Assembly (NCBI RefSeq): GCF_003402235.1
Contig: NZ_QEWO01000001.1
Coordinates: 1,240,001-1,304,000, forward strand
Reading direction: 5' to 3'
DNA: 64,000 nucleotides
Origin: Parahaliea mediterranea
Lineage (GTDB): Bacteria > Pseudomonadota > Gammaproteobacteria > Pseudomonadales > Halieaceae
The stretch's first letter is position 1. Each line of letters opens with the position of its first letter. Of the stretch, positions 10,308 through 18,499 are shown one piece after another. The notes under the pieces are model-generated. The model did not search any database. It was not told the DNA's origin and was given only the letters and a program-made list of their open reading frames with translations. The position numbers were made by a program, and so were the translations under genes.

Positions 10308-10658
10308 CTAGCCCAGCAAATCCAGTACGTTCTCCGGCGGCCGGCCGAGCACGGCGCGCTCGCCGCGCACCACAATGGGCCGCTCGATCAGCTTCGGGTG
10401 GCTCGCCATGGCCGCCAGCAGCTGCTCGTCGCCGCTGTCGGCACCCAGCCCCAGCGCCTTGTAGGCATCCTCGCCCTTGCGCACCAGTTGCGCCGGGGTC
10501 ATACCGAGCTTGCCCAGCAGGGTGCGCAGGGTGGCGGCATCCGGCGGTGTTTCCAGGTACAGGATGATCTCCGGCTCGATGCCCTTGTCGTTGAGCAGGG
10601 CCAGGGTATTGCGCGACTTGGAACAGCGCGGGTTGTGGTAGATCTGGATGTCGGTCAC
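10308..10658 (-). CDS. arsC: ArsC-family arsenate reductase (glutaredoxin-coupled type)
   Basis: Thioredoxin-fold ArsC-like protein of 116 residues when started at the GTG at 10658, the normal length for the family. The start is supported by an upstream GGAG; an ATG at 10697 would add 13 atypical residues. The catalytic cysteine is in HNPRCSKSRNTL (Cys12), and the conserved RPIVV segment with its arginine is present. ArsC enzymes reduce arsenate with glutathione/glutaredoxin, but this chromosomal housekeeping type, in an operon with wrbA and without other ars genes, is often of uncertain substrate. Confidence 0.88.
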   Translation of the reverse strand: MTDIQIYHNPRCSKSRNTLALLNDKGIEPEIILYLETPPDAATLRTLLGKLGMTPAQLVRKGEDAYKALGLGADSGDEQLLAAMASHPKLIERPIVVRGERAVLGRPPENVLDLLG

Positions 10659-10736
10659 GTCGGTCTCCGCAGGGTCGAAAGGCCGCGAGTATAACAAAGG
10701 CGCGGGGCGATCTGGCGGCCGTGCGCTCTACAGCAT

Positions 10737-10784
10737 CCTCTATCTCGCCCTCTATAACCCCCTCTATAACCCCCTCTGTAACCC
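10737..10784. repeat. 12-bp tandem repeat (four units) upstream of yihY
   Basis: Two perfect copies of CCTCTATAACCC (10749-10760, 10761-10772), a one-mismatch third copy (10773-10784) and a degenerate first unit (10737-10748). They lie in the arsC-yihY divergent spacer, about 50 bp before the yihY start, where they could change promoter spacing by slipped-strand events. Confidence 0.75.
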
Positions 10785-10836
10785 CGTGCGCAACCCGCCC
10801 TCGTTGCCCCGCGTGCCCCGTGCCATAATGCGGCCC

Positions 10837-12066
10837 ATGGACGCACTCAAAGCAAAAATCAAAAAACTCTGGCCGCGCATCCCCTACCTGGTGGAGCGCT
10901 TCGGTGCCGACCGCTGTACCGACAACGCCGCGGCCCTGACCTACATGAGCCTGTTCGCCCTGGTGCCGCTGATGACGGTGCTCTACACCATGGCCTCGGC
11001 GGTGCCGGCCTTCGACGGCCTGGAAACGCGCATGCAGGACCTGATGTTCGAGCACCTGCTGCCCGACACCAGCACCGAGCTGGAAGGCTACCTGGAGGAC
11101 TTCTCCCGCCAGGCCAAGAACCTCACCGGCTTCGGTATTGTGTTCCTGGTGATTACGGCGGTGCTGATGCTGCGCAATATTGAGCGCGCCTTCAACCTGA
11201 TCTGGCGCACCGGGGAGAACCGCAGCGCCCTGTCCAGCTTCCTCATTTACTGGGCGGTGCTGAGCCTGGCGCCCATCACCATCGGCCTGGCCCTGGGCAT
11301 TCCCGGCATGGTGGCCGCCGCCGCCCTGTTCGTGGAGGACTACGACGTTATCGGCGTGGCCGACCTGCTGCTGCGCCTGACCCCTTTGCTGCTGACCGGC
11401 GCGGGCTTTACCCTGCTCTACGTCACCGTTCCCAACTGCCGGGTGCCCTTTCGCCATGCGCTGGCCGGGGGCTTTCTGGCCGCCCTTGGCTTTAACCTCG
11501 CCCGCACCCTGTTTGCCAAACTGGTGGCGGGCTCCAGCATCACCTTTATCTACGGCGCTTTTGCCGCGGTGCCGCTGTTTTTGATGTGGATCTACCTGTC
11601 CTGGAACATCGTGCTGCTGGGGGCGATTTTTGTGCACAGCCTGTCCTCCTACCAGAACTCTGACCAGGCCGCCCGGCCCACGGTGCTCAAGGCCCTGGAT
11701 GTGCTGTACCTGTTCTGGACCCGCCAGCGCAGCGGCCGCCCGGTGCGCGAGCTGGAACTGCTGAGCGGGCGCATAAAAGTGGTGCAGGGGCTCGACAGCG
11801 AAACCTGGCGCTTCCTGCGGGAAATCTTCATGCAGCACAAGCTGATTGCCCAGAACCACCGGGGCAATTACTTCCTGTGCCGCGACCTGCACACCATCAG
11901 CTTCTGGCAGGTCAAGGAGTGGGTCAACGACGAGCGCGCCCTGGACCGGGAGGCCATCGACGCCCAACTGGACTGGCAACAGCGGGCCTATCACCTGCTG
12001 CGCAATGAGCGCAGCCACCAGCGCGAAAACATGAACATGAACCTCGTGGAGCTGTTTGAAGAATGA
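10837..12066 (+). CDS. YihY/UPF0761 family membrane protein
   Basis: Integral membrane protein of about 409 residues from the ATG at 10837; an in-frame ATG at 10828 would add three residues. Six or so TM helices occupy residues 30-270. The family signature in the first helix (DNAAALTYMSLFALVPLMTVLY) is clear, and a C-terminal cytoplasmic region of about 130 residues has a winged-helix-like, charged composition (ELELLSGRIKVVQGL). Members were once misannotated as ribonuclease BN. The role is unproven, with transport or envelope roles suggested. It shares 4 bp with the downstream thioredoxin-like gene (stop within ATGAGA), so the two are coupled. Its order with arsC and wrbA resembles Pseudomonas. 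Confidence 0.9.
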   Translation: MDALKAKIKKLWPRIPYLVERFGADRCTDNAAALTYMSLFALVPLMTVLYTMASAVPAFDGLETRMQDLMFEHLLPDTSTELEGYLEDFSRQAKNLTGFGIVFLVITAVLMLRNIERAFNLIWRTGENRSALSSFLIYWAVLSLAPITIGLALGIPGMVAAAALFVEDYDVIGVADLLLRLTPLLLTGAGFTLLYVTVPNCRVPFRHALAGGFLAALGFNLARTLFAKLVAGSSITFIYGAFAAVPLFLMWIYLSWNIVLLGAIFVHSLSSYQNSDQAARPTVLKALDVLYLFWTRQRSGRPVRELELLSGRIKVVQGLDSETWRFLREIFMQHKLIAQNHRGNYFLCRDLHTISFWQVKEWVNDERALDREAIDAQLDWQQRAYHLLRNERSHQRENMNMNLVELFEE

Positions 12067-12488
12067 GAACCTGCGTTATTGCCCTGCTCGTCACCCTGCT
12101 GGCCGCCTGCGGCAAGGGCGACTCGGCCGCGCCAGCTGGCGTTGCCAGCTACAGCGGCCAGTGGGTGGTGGTGAACTACTGGGCCAAGTGGTGCAAACCC
12201 TGCATTGAGGAAATCCCCGAGCTGAACCGCCTGGACCGGGAGCACGGCGACATCCAGGTGCTGGGCGTGAACTACGACGGCCTGACCGGCGAGGCACTGG
12301 CGGCCCAGGTGGCCGAACTCGGGGTGGACTTTCCCATCATCCCCGACCCCGCCGCCGAACTCGGCACACCGCGCCCGGTGGTGCTGCCCACCACCCTGAT
12401 TCTGGATACCCGGGGCGCGCTCATTGCCACCCTGGTGGGGCCGCAGACGGGCGCGTCGATTCTTGCCGCGATGAATCGCCAGCCATAA
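12063..12488 (+). CDS. TlpA/ResA-like thioredoxin lipoprotein
   Basis: Thioredoxin-fold protein of 141 residues with a lipoprotein signal (LVTLLAACGKG, Cys at residue 16) that would anchor it to the periplasmic face. The redox motif is WCKPC in NYWAKWCKPCIEEIPELN, typical of TlpA/ResA-type thiol-disulfide reductants, and the cis-proline region LPTTLIL is present. It probably reduces periplasmic disulfides or supports cytochrome c or copper-site maturation; the exact partner cannot be read from sequence. Translation is coupled to yihY by a 4-bp overlap. Confidence 0.88.
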   Translation: MRTCVIALLVTLLAACGKGDSAAPAGVASYSGQWVVVNYWAKWCKPCIEEIPELNRLDREHGDIQVLGVNYDGLTGEALAAQVAELGVDFPIIPDPAAELGTPRPVVLPTTLILDTRGALIATLVGPQTGASILAAMNRQP

Positions 12489-12512
12489 AAAAACCGGCCC
12501 AGGGGGCCGGTT
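12487..12512 (-). terminator. Hairpin with T-tract on the minus strand after the TlpA-like gene
   Basis: A perfect 9-bp stem (12492-12500 with 12504-12512, AGG loop) follows the TlpA-like stop codon directly. The uninterrupted A run at 12487-12493 is a T tract only for minus-strand transcription; on the plus strand the stem is followed by GGAACA, without a T run. It may still stall plus-strand transcription, but its best reading is as a terminator for a leftward transcript. Confidence 0.55.
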
Positions 12513-12670
12513 GGAACAGAGATAGAAACTATCTCCAGGGGGTTTGGACCTGATGGGGCCTCTGCGTGCTGGCGGGGCTGTCTGACCCTGGCCGGCAGAG
12601 GGTTACCGTCTTACCACTGTCTACTCAGACGCACCCCGGCAGGGGAAGTTCCACCATCCTTCACAATTTT
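12513..12670 (-). ncRNA. Possible structured minus-strand RNA ending at the 12487-12512 terminator
   Basis: No coding frame is convincing here, yet the segment holds nested inverted repeats: a perfect 7-bp stem with AAA loop (12519-12535), a 7-bp arm pair (12559-12565 with 12595-12601) enclosing further GC pairing, and GTCT/AGAC arms near 12617-12628. Read leftward, these run into the oriented terminator. It does not match 6S, tmRNA, 4.5S or RNase P RNA as I know them. The 5' end is a guess. Alternatively the segment is only the cysK leader and spacer. Confidence 0.25.
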
Positions 12671-12701
12671 TTTCAGCGGGCGCTGCACCCGGCCCGGGGC
12701 G

Positions 12702-12730
12702 TGGACATGCCCCCCGCCCGGGTCTACCCT
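12702..12730 (+). promoter_or_regulatory. Candidate sigma-70 promoter for cysK
   Basis: TGGACA (12702-12707), 17-bp spacer, TACCCT (12725-12730), giving a leader of about 45 bases before the cysK ATG. The spacer is GC-rich and overlaps a GGGGC/GCCCC hairpin. The match to consensus is moderate only. Confidence 0.35.
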
Positions 12731-12782
12731 TGCAGCTCTCACGGCGCCCTGCGGCGCCCGGCGCTCACCAGGAGGACGACAC

Positions 12783-13751
12783 ATGGCCAATATCTACCAG
12801 GACAACGCAGGCACCATCGGCAGGACACCGCTGGTGCGCATCAACCGCATCAGCGAGGGCAATATTTTCGTCAAACTGGAGAACCGCAACCCGGCGATGT
12901 CGGTCAAGTGCCGTATCGGCGCGGCCATGATCAACGCCGCCGAGCAGGACGGCAGCCTGAAGCCCGGCATGACCATTGTCGAACCCACCAGCGGCAATAC
13001 CGGCATTGCCCTGGCCTTTGTGGCCGCCGCCCGGGGTTACGGCTGCACCCTGATCATGCCAAGCACCATGAGCCTGGAGCGCCGCAAGCTGATGAAGGCC
13101 CTGGGGGCGGACATCATCCTCACCGAGGGCGCCAAGGGCATTCCCGCCGCCATCGCCAAGGCCGAGGAAATCCTCGCCTCGGACCCGGCCAAATACTGGG
13201 GCCCCCACCAGTTTGAAAACCCCGCCAACCCGGCCATCCACGAGGCCACCACCGGCCCGGAAATCTGGGACGACACCGACGGCGGTATCGACATTCTTGT
13301 CTCCGGGGTTGGCACCGGCGGCACCCTCACCGGCATCTCGCGCTACATCAAGCACACCCGCGGCAAGGCGATCACCACAGTGGCGGTCGAGCCAGACAGC
13401 TCCACCATTATCAGCGCCGCCAAGGCAGGCCAGGAGCCCAGCCACGGCCCCCACAAAATCCAGGGCATTGGCGCTGGCATCCTGCCCGCCAACCTGGATC
13501 TGGACATGGTGGATGTGGTGGAGCAGGTGAGCAACGAGGCGGCCTTTGAATGGGCCCACAAGCTGATGCAGCAGGAGGGCATCCTCGCCGGGGTCTCTTC
13601 TGGCGCCGCCATGGCGGTGGCGGACCGCCTGGCCCGGCGGCCGGAAAACGCCGGCAAGACCATTGTTGCCATCCTGCCGGATTCGGGCGAGCGCTACCTG
13701 AGCGGCCCCCTGTTCGAGGGCATGTTCAGCGACAACGAACTGGTGCAGTAG
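12783..13751 (+). CDS. cysK: Cysteine synthase A (O-acetylserine sulfhydrylase)
   Basis: PLP enzyme that makes cysteine from O-acetylserine and sulfide in the cytoplasm. The 322 residues align by eye with E. coli CysK throughout: the PLP lysine is Lys42 in MSVKCRIGA, the substrate loop is TSGNTG (69-74), the phosphate-binding Gly-rich loop is [10 protein letters not shown], and the C-terminal serine region is SSGAAMAV. These features favour CysK over CysM. A strong ribosome-binding site (AGGAGGA) lies 8 bp before the ATG. It is monocistronic between the TlpA-like gene and convergent minus-strand genes. Confidence 0.95.
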   Translation: MANIYQDNAGTIGRTPLVRINRISEGNIFVKLENRNPAMSVKCRIGAAMINAAEQDGSLKPGMTIVEPTSGNTGIALAFVAAARGYGCTLIMPSTMSLERRKLMKALGADIILTEGAKGIPAAIAKAEEILASDPAKYWGPHQFENPANPAIHEATTGPEIWDDTDGGIDILVSGVGTGGTLTGISRYIKHTRGKAITTVAVEPDSSTIISAAKAGQEPSHGPHKIQGIGAGILPANLDLDMVDVVEQVSNEAAFEWAHKLMQQEGILAGVSSGAAMAVADRLARRPENAGKTIVAILPDSGERYLSGPLFEGMFSDNELVQ

Positions 13752-13760
13752 GCCCCTGGC

Positions 13761-14378
13761 TCAACCGGCCCTGCCGCGCAGGGCCAGCAAATGCGCCCGG
13801 GTGGCGGGCCATTCGTCGTCCAGCACGCTGAAGTACACCGAATTGCGCCGGTAGCCCTGCTGCACCACCATGTGCTGGCGCAGCACCCCCTCGCGCACGG
13901 CGCCAATGCGCGCCAGCGCCCGCTGTGAGCGCAGGTTGCGCTCGTCAGTCTTGAACTCCACCCGTATACAACCCAGGCCCTCGAAGGCGTATTCCAGCAG
14001 CAGGAACTTGGCTTGGGTATTCACGCCGGTGCGCTGCCAGTCGGCGCCCAGCCAGGTCCAGCCGATTTCCAGGCCGCGGTGCTCCGGGCGCATATTCAGG
14101 TAGCGCGAGCTGCCCACCGCGCGGCCGCTGGCAACATCAACAATAGCGAAGGGCAGGTAGCTGGAGCCGCTGGGGCTGCCGGGATTGCCGGGATTGCCGA
14201 GCGCCTCGTCAATCCAGCGCCGGGTATCGGCCAGGTCGGTAAACGGCCCCCGGGGCATGTAGGCCCAGTCCGCCTCGCTGCGCCCCTGGTCAAACAGGGC
14301 TTCGGCATGGCCCTGCGACAGGGGCTCGAGCCGCACCAGATCGCCCTGCAGGGTGACCGGCTCGCGCCAGCGGTTCAC
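13761..14378 (-). CDS. GNAT acetyltransferase, RimJ/RimL-like
   Basis: Acetyl-CoA-dependent N-acetyltransferase of 205 residues. It opens with the typical RimJ/RimL phrase (LVRLEPLSQGHAEALF) and keeps the core strand and helix (HRGLEIGWTWLG, FKTDERNLRSQRALARIGAVREGVLRQH) of the GNAT_3 group. Such proteins acetylate ribosomal N-termini, amino acids or antibiotics; the substrate is not predictable. Its ATG overlaps the stop of the quinone oxidoreductase gene by 4 bp, so the two are cotranscribed leftward. It converges on cysK with only 9 bp between stops. Confidence 0.85.
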   Translation of the reverse strand: MNRWREPVTLQGDLVRLEPLSQGHAEALFDQGRSEADWAYMPRGPFTDLADTRRWIDEALGNPGNPGSPSGSSYLPFAIVDVASGRAVGSSRYLNMRPEHRGLEIGWTWLGADWQRTGVNTQAKFLLLEYAFEGLGCIRVEFKTDERNLRSQRALARIGAVREGVLRQHMVVQQGYRRNSVYFSVLDDEWPATRAHLLALRGRAG

Positions 14379-15346
14379 GGCACGATGACCGTGGAGCCCG
14401 TGGTGCGGCGGGCCTCCAGGTCCCGGTGGGCGTCGGCGATATTCGCCAGCGGGTAGCGCTGCTGGATTTCCACCCGCAGGCGGCCGTCCAGTACCCGCTC
14501 GAAGACAGCGGCGGCAGAGTCGCGCAGCTCCTCGGTGGTGCCGGTGTAGGTCACCAGGGTCGGGCGGGTTACATAGAGGGAGCCCCCCAGGGCCAGTTGC
14601 TGCAGGTCCACCGGCTCCGGCGCGCCCGAGGCATTGCCGAAGCTGACCAGCAGCCCACGGGGCTGCAGGCTGGCGAGGGAGGCGGCAAAGGTATCGCGCC
14701 CCACCCCGTCGTACACCACCGGCACACCGGCCCCGCCGGTGATCTCCGCCACCGCTTCGGCCACGTCCTGCTCGCTGTAGTTAATGACATGGGCATAGCC
14801 ATTGGCCCGGGCCAGTTCGGCCTTGGCGGCGGAACTGACGGTGCCGATGACCGTTGCCCCGAGCGCGCTGGCCCACTGGCCAAACAGCAGGCCGACGCCG
14901 CCAGCGGCGGCGTGAAACAGGCAGGTGTCGCCACGCGCCAGGGGCCGGCAGCGCTGCAGCAGATACTCCACCGTCTGGCCCTTCAGCATCACGGCGGCGG
15001 CGGTATCAAAATCCACGCCTTCGGGAATCCTGACCAGGCGGGCCGCAGGCAGGTTGAGGGCATCGGCATAACTGCCGATACCAGCGGAGCAGTACGCTAC
15101 CCGGTCGCCCACCGCGAGGTCTGCGCCTTCGCCCACGGCGGTGACCACACCCGCACCCTCGGTGCCAAGCCCGGTGGGCAGCGCCAGCGGATAGAGCCCG
15201 TTGCGGTGGTAGGTGTCGATAAAGTTAAGGCCAATGGCGCGGTTTTCCACCTGCACCATGCCGGGGCCGGGTGCTTCCAGTTCGATGTCTGCCAGGGTCA
15301 TTGCCTCCGGTCCGCCGGCGGCGGTGATGCGTACTGCTCTGGTCAT
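14375..15346 (-). CDS. NADPH:quinone oxidoreductase, zinc-independent MDR family
   Basis: QorA-like medium-chain reductase of 323 residues. The N-terminal GroES-like domain starts with AVRITAAGGPEAM and includes the family phrase GLNFIDTYHRNGLYPLALPTGLGTEGAG; no structural or catalytic zinc cysteines are seen. The Rossmann domain has AAAGGVGLLFGQWA at about residues 140-155, and the YDGVG signature is present. It reduces quinones or enals with NADPH. It is first in a two-gene minus-strand unit with the GNAT gene and is divergent from the NTT-like transporter at 15461, leaving a 114-bp shared promoter region. Confidence 0.9.
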   Translation of the reverse strand: MTRAVRITAAGGPEAMTLADIELEAPGPGMVQVENRAIGLNFIDTYHRNGLYPLALPTGLGTEGAGVVTAVGEGADLAVGDRVAYCSAGIGSYADALNLPAARLVRIPEGVDFDTAAAVMLKGQTVEYLLQRCRPLARGDTCLFHAAAGGVGLLFGQWASALGATVIGTVSSAAKAELARANGYAHVINYSEQDVAEAVAEITGGAGVPVVYDGVGRDTFAASLASLQPRGLLVSFGNASGAPEPVDLQQLALGGSLYVTRPTLVTYTGTTEELRDSAAAVFERVLDGRLRVEIQQRYPLANIADAHRDLEARRTTGSTVIVP

Positions 15347-15460
15347 TGCTTGCTCCTGTTATCGGGGGAATGTGACGGTTGGCATGCGCGGTGGCGCGCC
15401 CTGCAACCCGGGGGAATCGCGTTATACTGCCAGACAACGCCCGGCCACCTGACGCACTGC

Positions 15461-17101
15461 ATGCCCCGCCGATTTACACGCACAGAACGGTTTTTCTCGC
15501 TGTTCACCATCCTGCGGCCGGGTGAGGGCTATGCCGCCAAGCGTCTGTGCCTGCAGTCGTTTGCCATCATGTTCGCCTACTACCTGCTGAAAGTCATCCG
15601 CGAACCGATGATCCTGGCGGAGGGCTCGGCGGAACTGAAAACCTACTCCACCGCCGTGCAGGCCGTGCTGCTGATGCTGATTGTGCCGCTGTTCGCCGCC
15701 GTCTACCGTCGGGTGCGCGACAGTGGCGAAAAACACTTTCTTTACCGCAGCACGATGCTGTTTTTCGCCCTCAACCTGCTGCTGTTTGCCGCCGCCTGGA
15801 GCGCCAGCCTCGGCGTTGCGGTTGCCTTCTATGTGTGGCTCGGCATTGCCTCGGTGATGATGCTGGCGGTGTTCTGGGCCTTCGCGGCAGACCTGTTCAA
15901 CCTGCGCTCCGGCCAGCGCATCTTCCCGCTGATTGCCGCCGCCGGCGCCCTGGGAGCCCTGATCGGCTCCGGCGTTTCGGCCGACGTGGACGGGCACATC
16001 GGCCACGGCGGGGTGATGCTGCTGGCGGCTTTGCTGCTGTTGCTGGCGGCGGGGCTGGCCGGCGCCACCGGCCACCTGGTGCCCCAAGGCTCTGCCGCCA
16101 TCGCCGACATTCAGCCGGCGCCCAGCCCCGCCTATCCACTGGCGCAGGGGTTTCTGGTGGTGTGGAACAGCGCCACCCTGCGCCTGATAGCGGCGCTGGT
16201 GATTCTGTTGAACCTGATCAACACCAACGGCGAGTACATCCTCGCCAGCTTTGTCACCGAACACAGCCGCACCCTCGCCCCCCGCGAGGCGGATGACTAC
16301 CTGACCACCTTCTACGCTCGCTACCTGTTCCTCACCACCGCCCTCGGCTTTCTGATCCAGCTTTTTCTGGTATCGCGCATCTATAAAAGAATCGGCATTG
16401 CCGGTGCGCTCTATGTGCTGCCGGTGCTGATGATCGCCAGCTACAGCCTGATCGCCCTGGTGCCGGTGCTGGCAGTGGTCAGGGCCGCCCTGATGCTGGA
16501 AAACAGCGTGAATTACTCGCTGGAAACCACCACCCGCCACGCCCTCTTCCTGCCGGTGCGGCGGGAGGAGAAGTACGTCGGCAAGCACACCATCGACACG
16601 TTTTTCTTCCGCCTGGGTGATGTGCTGTCGGGGGGCTTTGTCTTTCTGGCCAGTGCGCTGTTGGGCCTGGCGCTGCAGGGTTTTGTGCTGATCAACGCCC
16701 TGCTGGCAGTGGCGCTGTTACTGGTGTCCATCGGCATTGGCCGGCGCCACCGTGAGGACGCCGCCCGCAGTCTGGCCAACCACCCGCCGGTGGCCACCGA
16801 CCAGTTGGATGACATGGTCATTCCCGCCGGCAGCCTGACCCGCCTGCAACTGGCGGAGGACACCTTCATCGACCCCGACGTGGGCGACGCCCTGCGTTAT
16901 CGCGCCCAGTGCGACGACGGCGAGCGGCTTCCCCAGTGGGTCACCTTCGACAGCCTCAAGCGCCGCTTTCATTTTCACCCGCCGGACGACAGCAGCGGCC
17001 ACTTGCGCATCAAAGTGGTGGCCCGCGACTTCGACGGGCTGGAGGCGGAAGTGAGCTTTAACGTGATTTACGGCGCCGGCGTGTCGCTGGCCTCCTCGTA
17101 G
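15461..17101 (+). CDS. NTT/MFS-type transporter with C-terminal cadherin-like domain
   Basis: Membrane protein of 546 residues from the ATG at 15461, 38 bp after a TATACT -10-like element. Residues 30-435 form about 12 hydrophobic helices resembling the nucleotide-transporter-like (TLC/ADP:ATP antiporter) branch of the major facilitator fold: the first helix region has FAYYLLKVIREPMIL and a later segment has VRREEKYVGKHTIDTFFFRLGD. After the last helix (about 425) comes a soluble tail at about 450-540, beginning NHPPVATDQLDDMVIPAG and containing DPDVGDALRY and VVARDFDGLEAEVSF, which is the pattern of dystroglycan/cadherin-like (He_PIG/CADG) domains. Such a tail on a transporter is unusual. 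The substrate is unknown; the convergent neighbour is a paralogue. Confidence 0.8.
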   Translation: MPRRFTRTERFFSLFTILRPGEGYAAKRLCLQSFAIMFAYYLLKVIREPMILAEGSAELKTYSTAVQAVLLMLIVPLFAAVYRRVRDSGEKHFLYRSTMLFFALNLLLFAAAWSASLGVAVAFYVWLGIASVMMLAVFWAFAADLFNLRSGQRIFPLIAAAGALGALIGSGVSADVDGHIGHGGVMLLAALLLLLAAGLAGATGHLVPQGSAAIADIQPAPSPAYPLAQGFLVVWNSATLRLIAALVILLNLINTNGEYILASFVTEHSRTLAPREADDYLTTFYARYLFLTTALGFLIQLFLVSRIYKRIGIAGALYVLPVLMIASYSLIALVPVLAVVRAALMLENSVNYSLETTTRHALFLPVRREEKYVGKHTIDTFFFRLGDVLSGGFVFLASALLGLALQGFVLINALLAVALLLVSIGIGRRHREDAARSLANHPPVATDQLDDMVIPAGSLTRLQLAEDTFIDPDVGDALRYRAQCDDGERLPQWVTFDSLKRRFHFHPPDDSSGHLRIKVVARDFDGLEAEVSFNVIYGAGVSLASS

Positions 17102-18447
17102 TCACGGAACACACGGCCGGCGTAGCGCGCCGCCGCTACCCACACCACCAGCAGGAGCAACGTCACCAGGCTCAGGTAGCGCAGGCTGTTGAAATCGCCA
17201 AAGGCGTAGGTCAGGCCCAGGCTGATGAGCACCGCCACCGCCTTGGCAAAGCGCTGCACAAACATATCGATAAAGGCCTTGGCCCGGTACTTCTCCGCCG
17301 GCGTGGTGGGCACGTACAGGGCCTCCTTGGCGGACTGGTTGATGGAGTAGCTGAAGCCGTTATCCGCCGTGTTCAGCAGGCTGCCCACCCACAGCGCCGG
17401 GAACACCAGAAAGGCCGCCGACCCCATGGCAATGGTGCAGGGCAGCACCAGCAGCGCCAGCCCCACGCCAAAGCGCGACATCACCAGCCCGGTGAGGAAC
17501 AGCTGCACCAGCAGCGACACCCAGTTGGTAATGGAGAACACCAGGGCAAACTGGGCGCCAATGGCCGGGCCGCTGAGGTAGTGGGCCACCGTCGCGGTGA
17601 ACTGGAAATCCACAATGGTGGAGATAACCTCGTACAGCCCCACAATGGCCGCCACCGCCATCAGGTAGCGGGAGCGAAACACCAGGGCCGCCCCTTCGGT
17701 GGCCGGGCCGTGCCGCCGGGTTCTTGGTTTAGGCTCGGGCGCGGGCTGAGTCTTTGACCGAGCCTGGGCCGGCCGTGCCGGCTCGCTCGCCGCGGCCGGC
17801 ACCTGTACATAGCGCCCGGCCACCGCGGCCGCCACCACCATCAGCACCGCCAGCACGGCGCAAATGCCAAGCCACCCTGGATAGGAAAAGTTGTCGATGT
17901 TGACCCGCACAATGGTGGAACCAAACACCCCGCCAGCCACCCCCCCGAGGCCCACCAGGCCATAGAGGCGGCGGGCCGTCTCCGGGTAGACGGCATCATT
18001 GAGGAAGGCGAAAAAGGTCGCCACCATCAGGGTGCTGAACAAATCGCCGAACAGATAGAAGCTCCACACCGTGCCATCGCCAAGGTGCGACAGCCAGCGA
18101 CCGAACAGTGCGTAGCACAGCAGGAAGAAGCCGCAGAACACAAAACTCAGGCGCTCGCGCCGCAGGTGCCGGCTGAGGGCACTGAACACCACCACCGCCA
18201 CAAAGGCCACCACCATGTTGAGCACCTTGGCCAGCAGTTCCGCCTGGGCGGCGCTGAAGTTCATCCCCAGCAGACTGAAACCGCTGGCGTCGTAGTACTC
18301 GATAAACAGGCCCTTCTTCAGGGGCTTGAGAATCCAGAAACTGGTGATGACCAGAAAAAAGTAACTCAGCATGGCAAGCGCCAGAGGCCACTCGCCGCGG
18401 CGCACGTCCATAAAGGCCTGCAGGGGATGGGTCATGGCGTCCTTCAT
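17068..18447 (-). CDS. NTT/MFS-type transporter, paralogue of the convergent neighbour
   Basis: Polytopic membrane protein of 459 residues with about 12 hydrophobic segments. Signature segments include FFLVITSFWILKPLKKGLF in the first helix and TTPAEKYRAKAFIDMFVQRF near the end, the latter equivalent to the EEKYVGKHTIDTFFFR segment of the plus-strand gene, so the two are diverged relatives in the NTT-like branch. A Pro/Lys/Arg-rich cytoplasmic loop (about residues 220-245) joins the two halves. Its 3' end overlaps the convergent paralogue by 34 bp. It could exchange nucleotides or related anions, but similar proteins in free-living bacteria lack assigned substrates. Confidence 0.8.
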   Translation of the reverse strand: MKDAMTHPLQAFMDVRRGEWPLALAMLSYFFLVITSFWILKPLKKGLFIEYYDASGFSLLGMNFSAAQAELLAKVLNMVVAFVAVVVFSALSRHLRRERLSFVFCGFFLLCYALFGRWLSHLGDGTVWSFYLFGDLFSTLMVATFFAFLNDAVYPETARRLYGLVGLGGVAGGVFGSTIVRVNIDNFSYPGWLGICAVLAVLMVVAAAVAGRYVQVPAAASEPARPAQARSKTQPAPEPKPRTRRHGPATEGAALVFRSRYLMAVAAIVGLYEVISTIVDFQFTATVAHYLSGPAIGAQFALVFSITNWVSLLVQLFLTGLVMSRFGVGLALLVLPCTIAMGSAAFLVFPALWVGSLLNTADNGFSYSINQSAKEALYVPTTPAEKYRAKAFIDMFVQRFAKAVAVLISLGLTYAFGDFNSLRYLSLVTLLLLVVWVAAARYAGRVFRDYEEASDTPAP

Positions 18448-18499
18448 CGCTCTGGCGGGGGGCGCAGGCGGGCGGGGGTGACCCCGCCGCAGTGCGGGT

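Noticed and set aside
14426-15460. In-frame upstream extension of the transporter gene at 15461
   Set aside because: The extension runs antisense to the quinone oxidoreductase gene, has a typical shadow composition and no signal; the ATG at 15461 fits the -10 element and helix 1.
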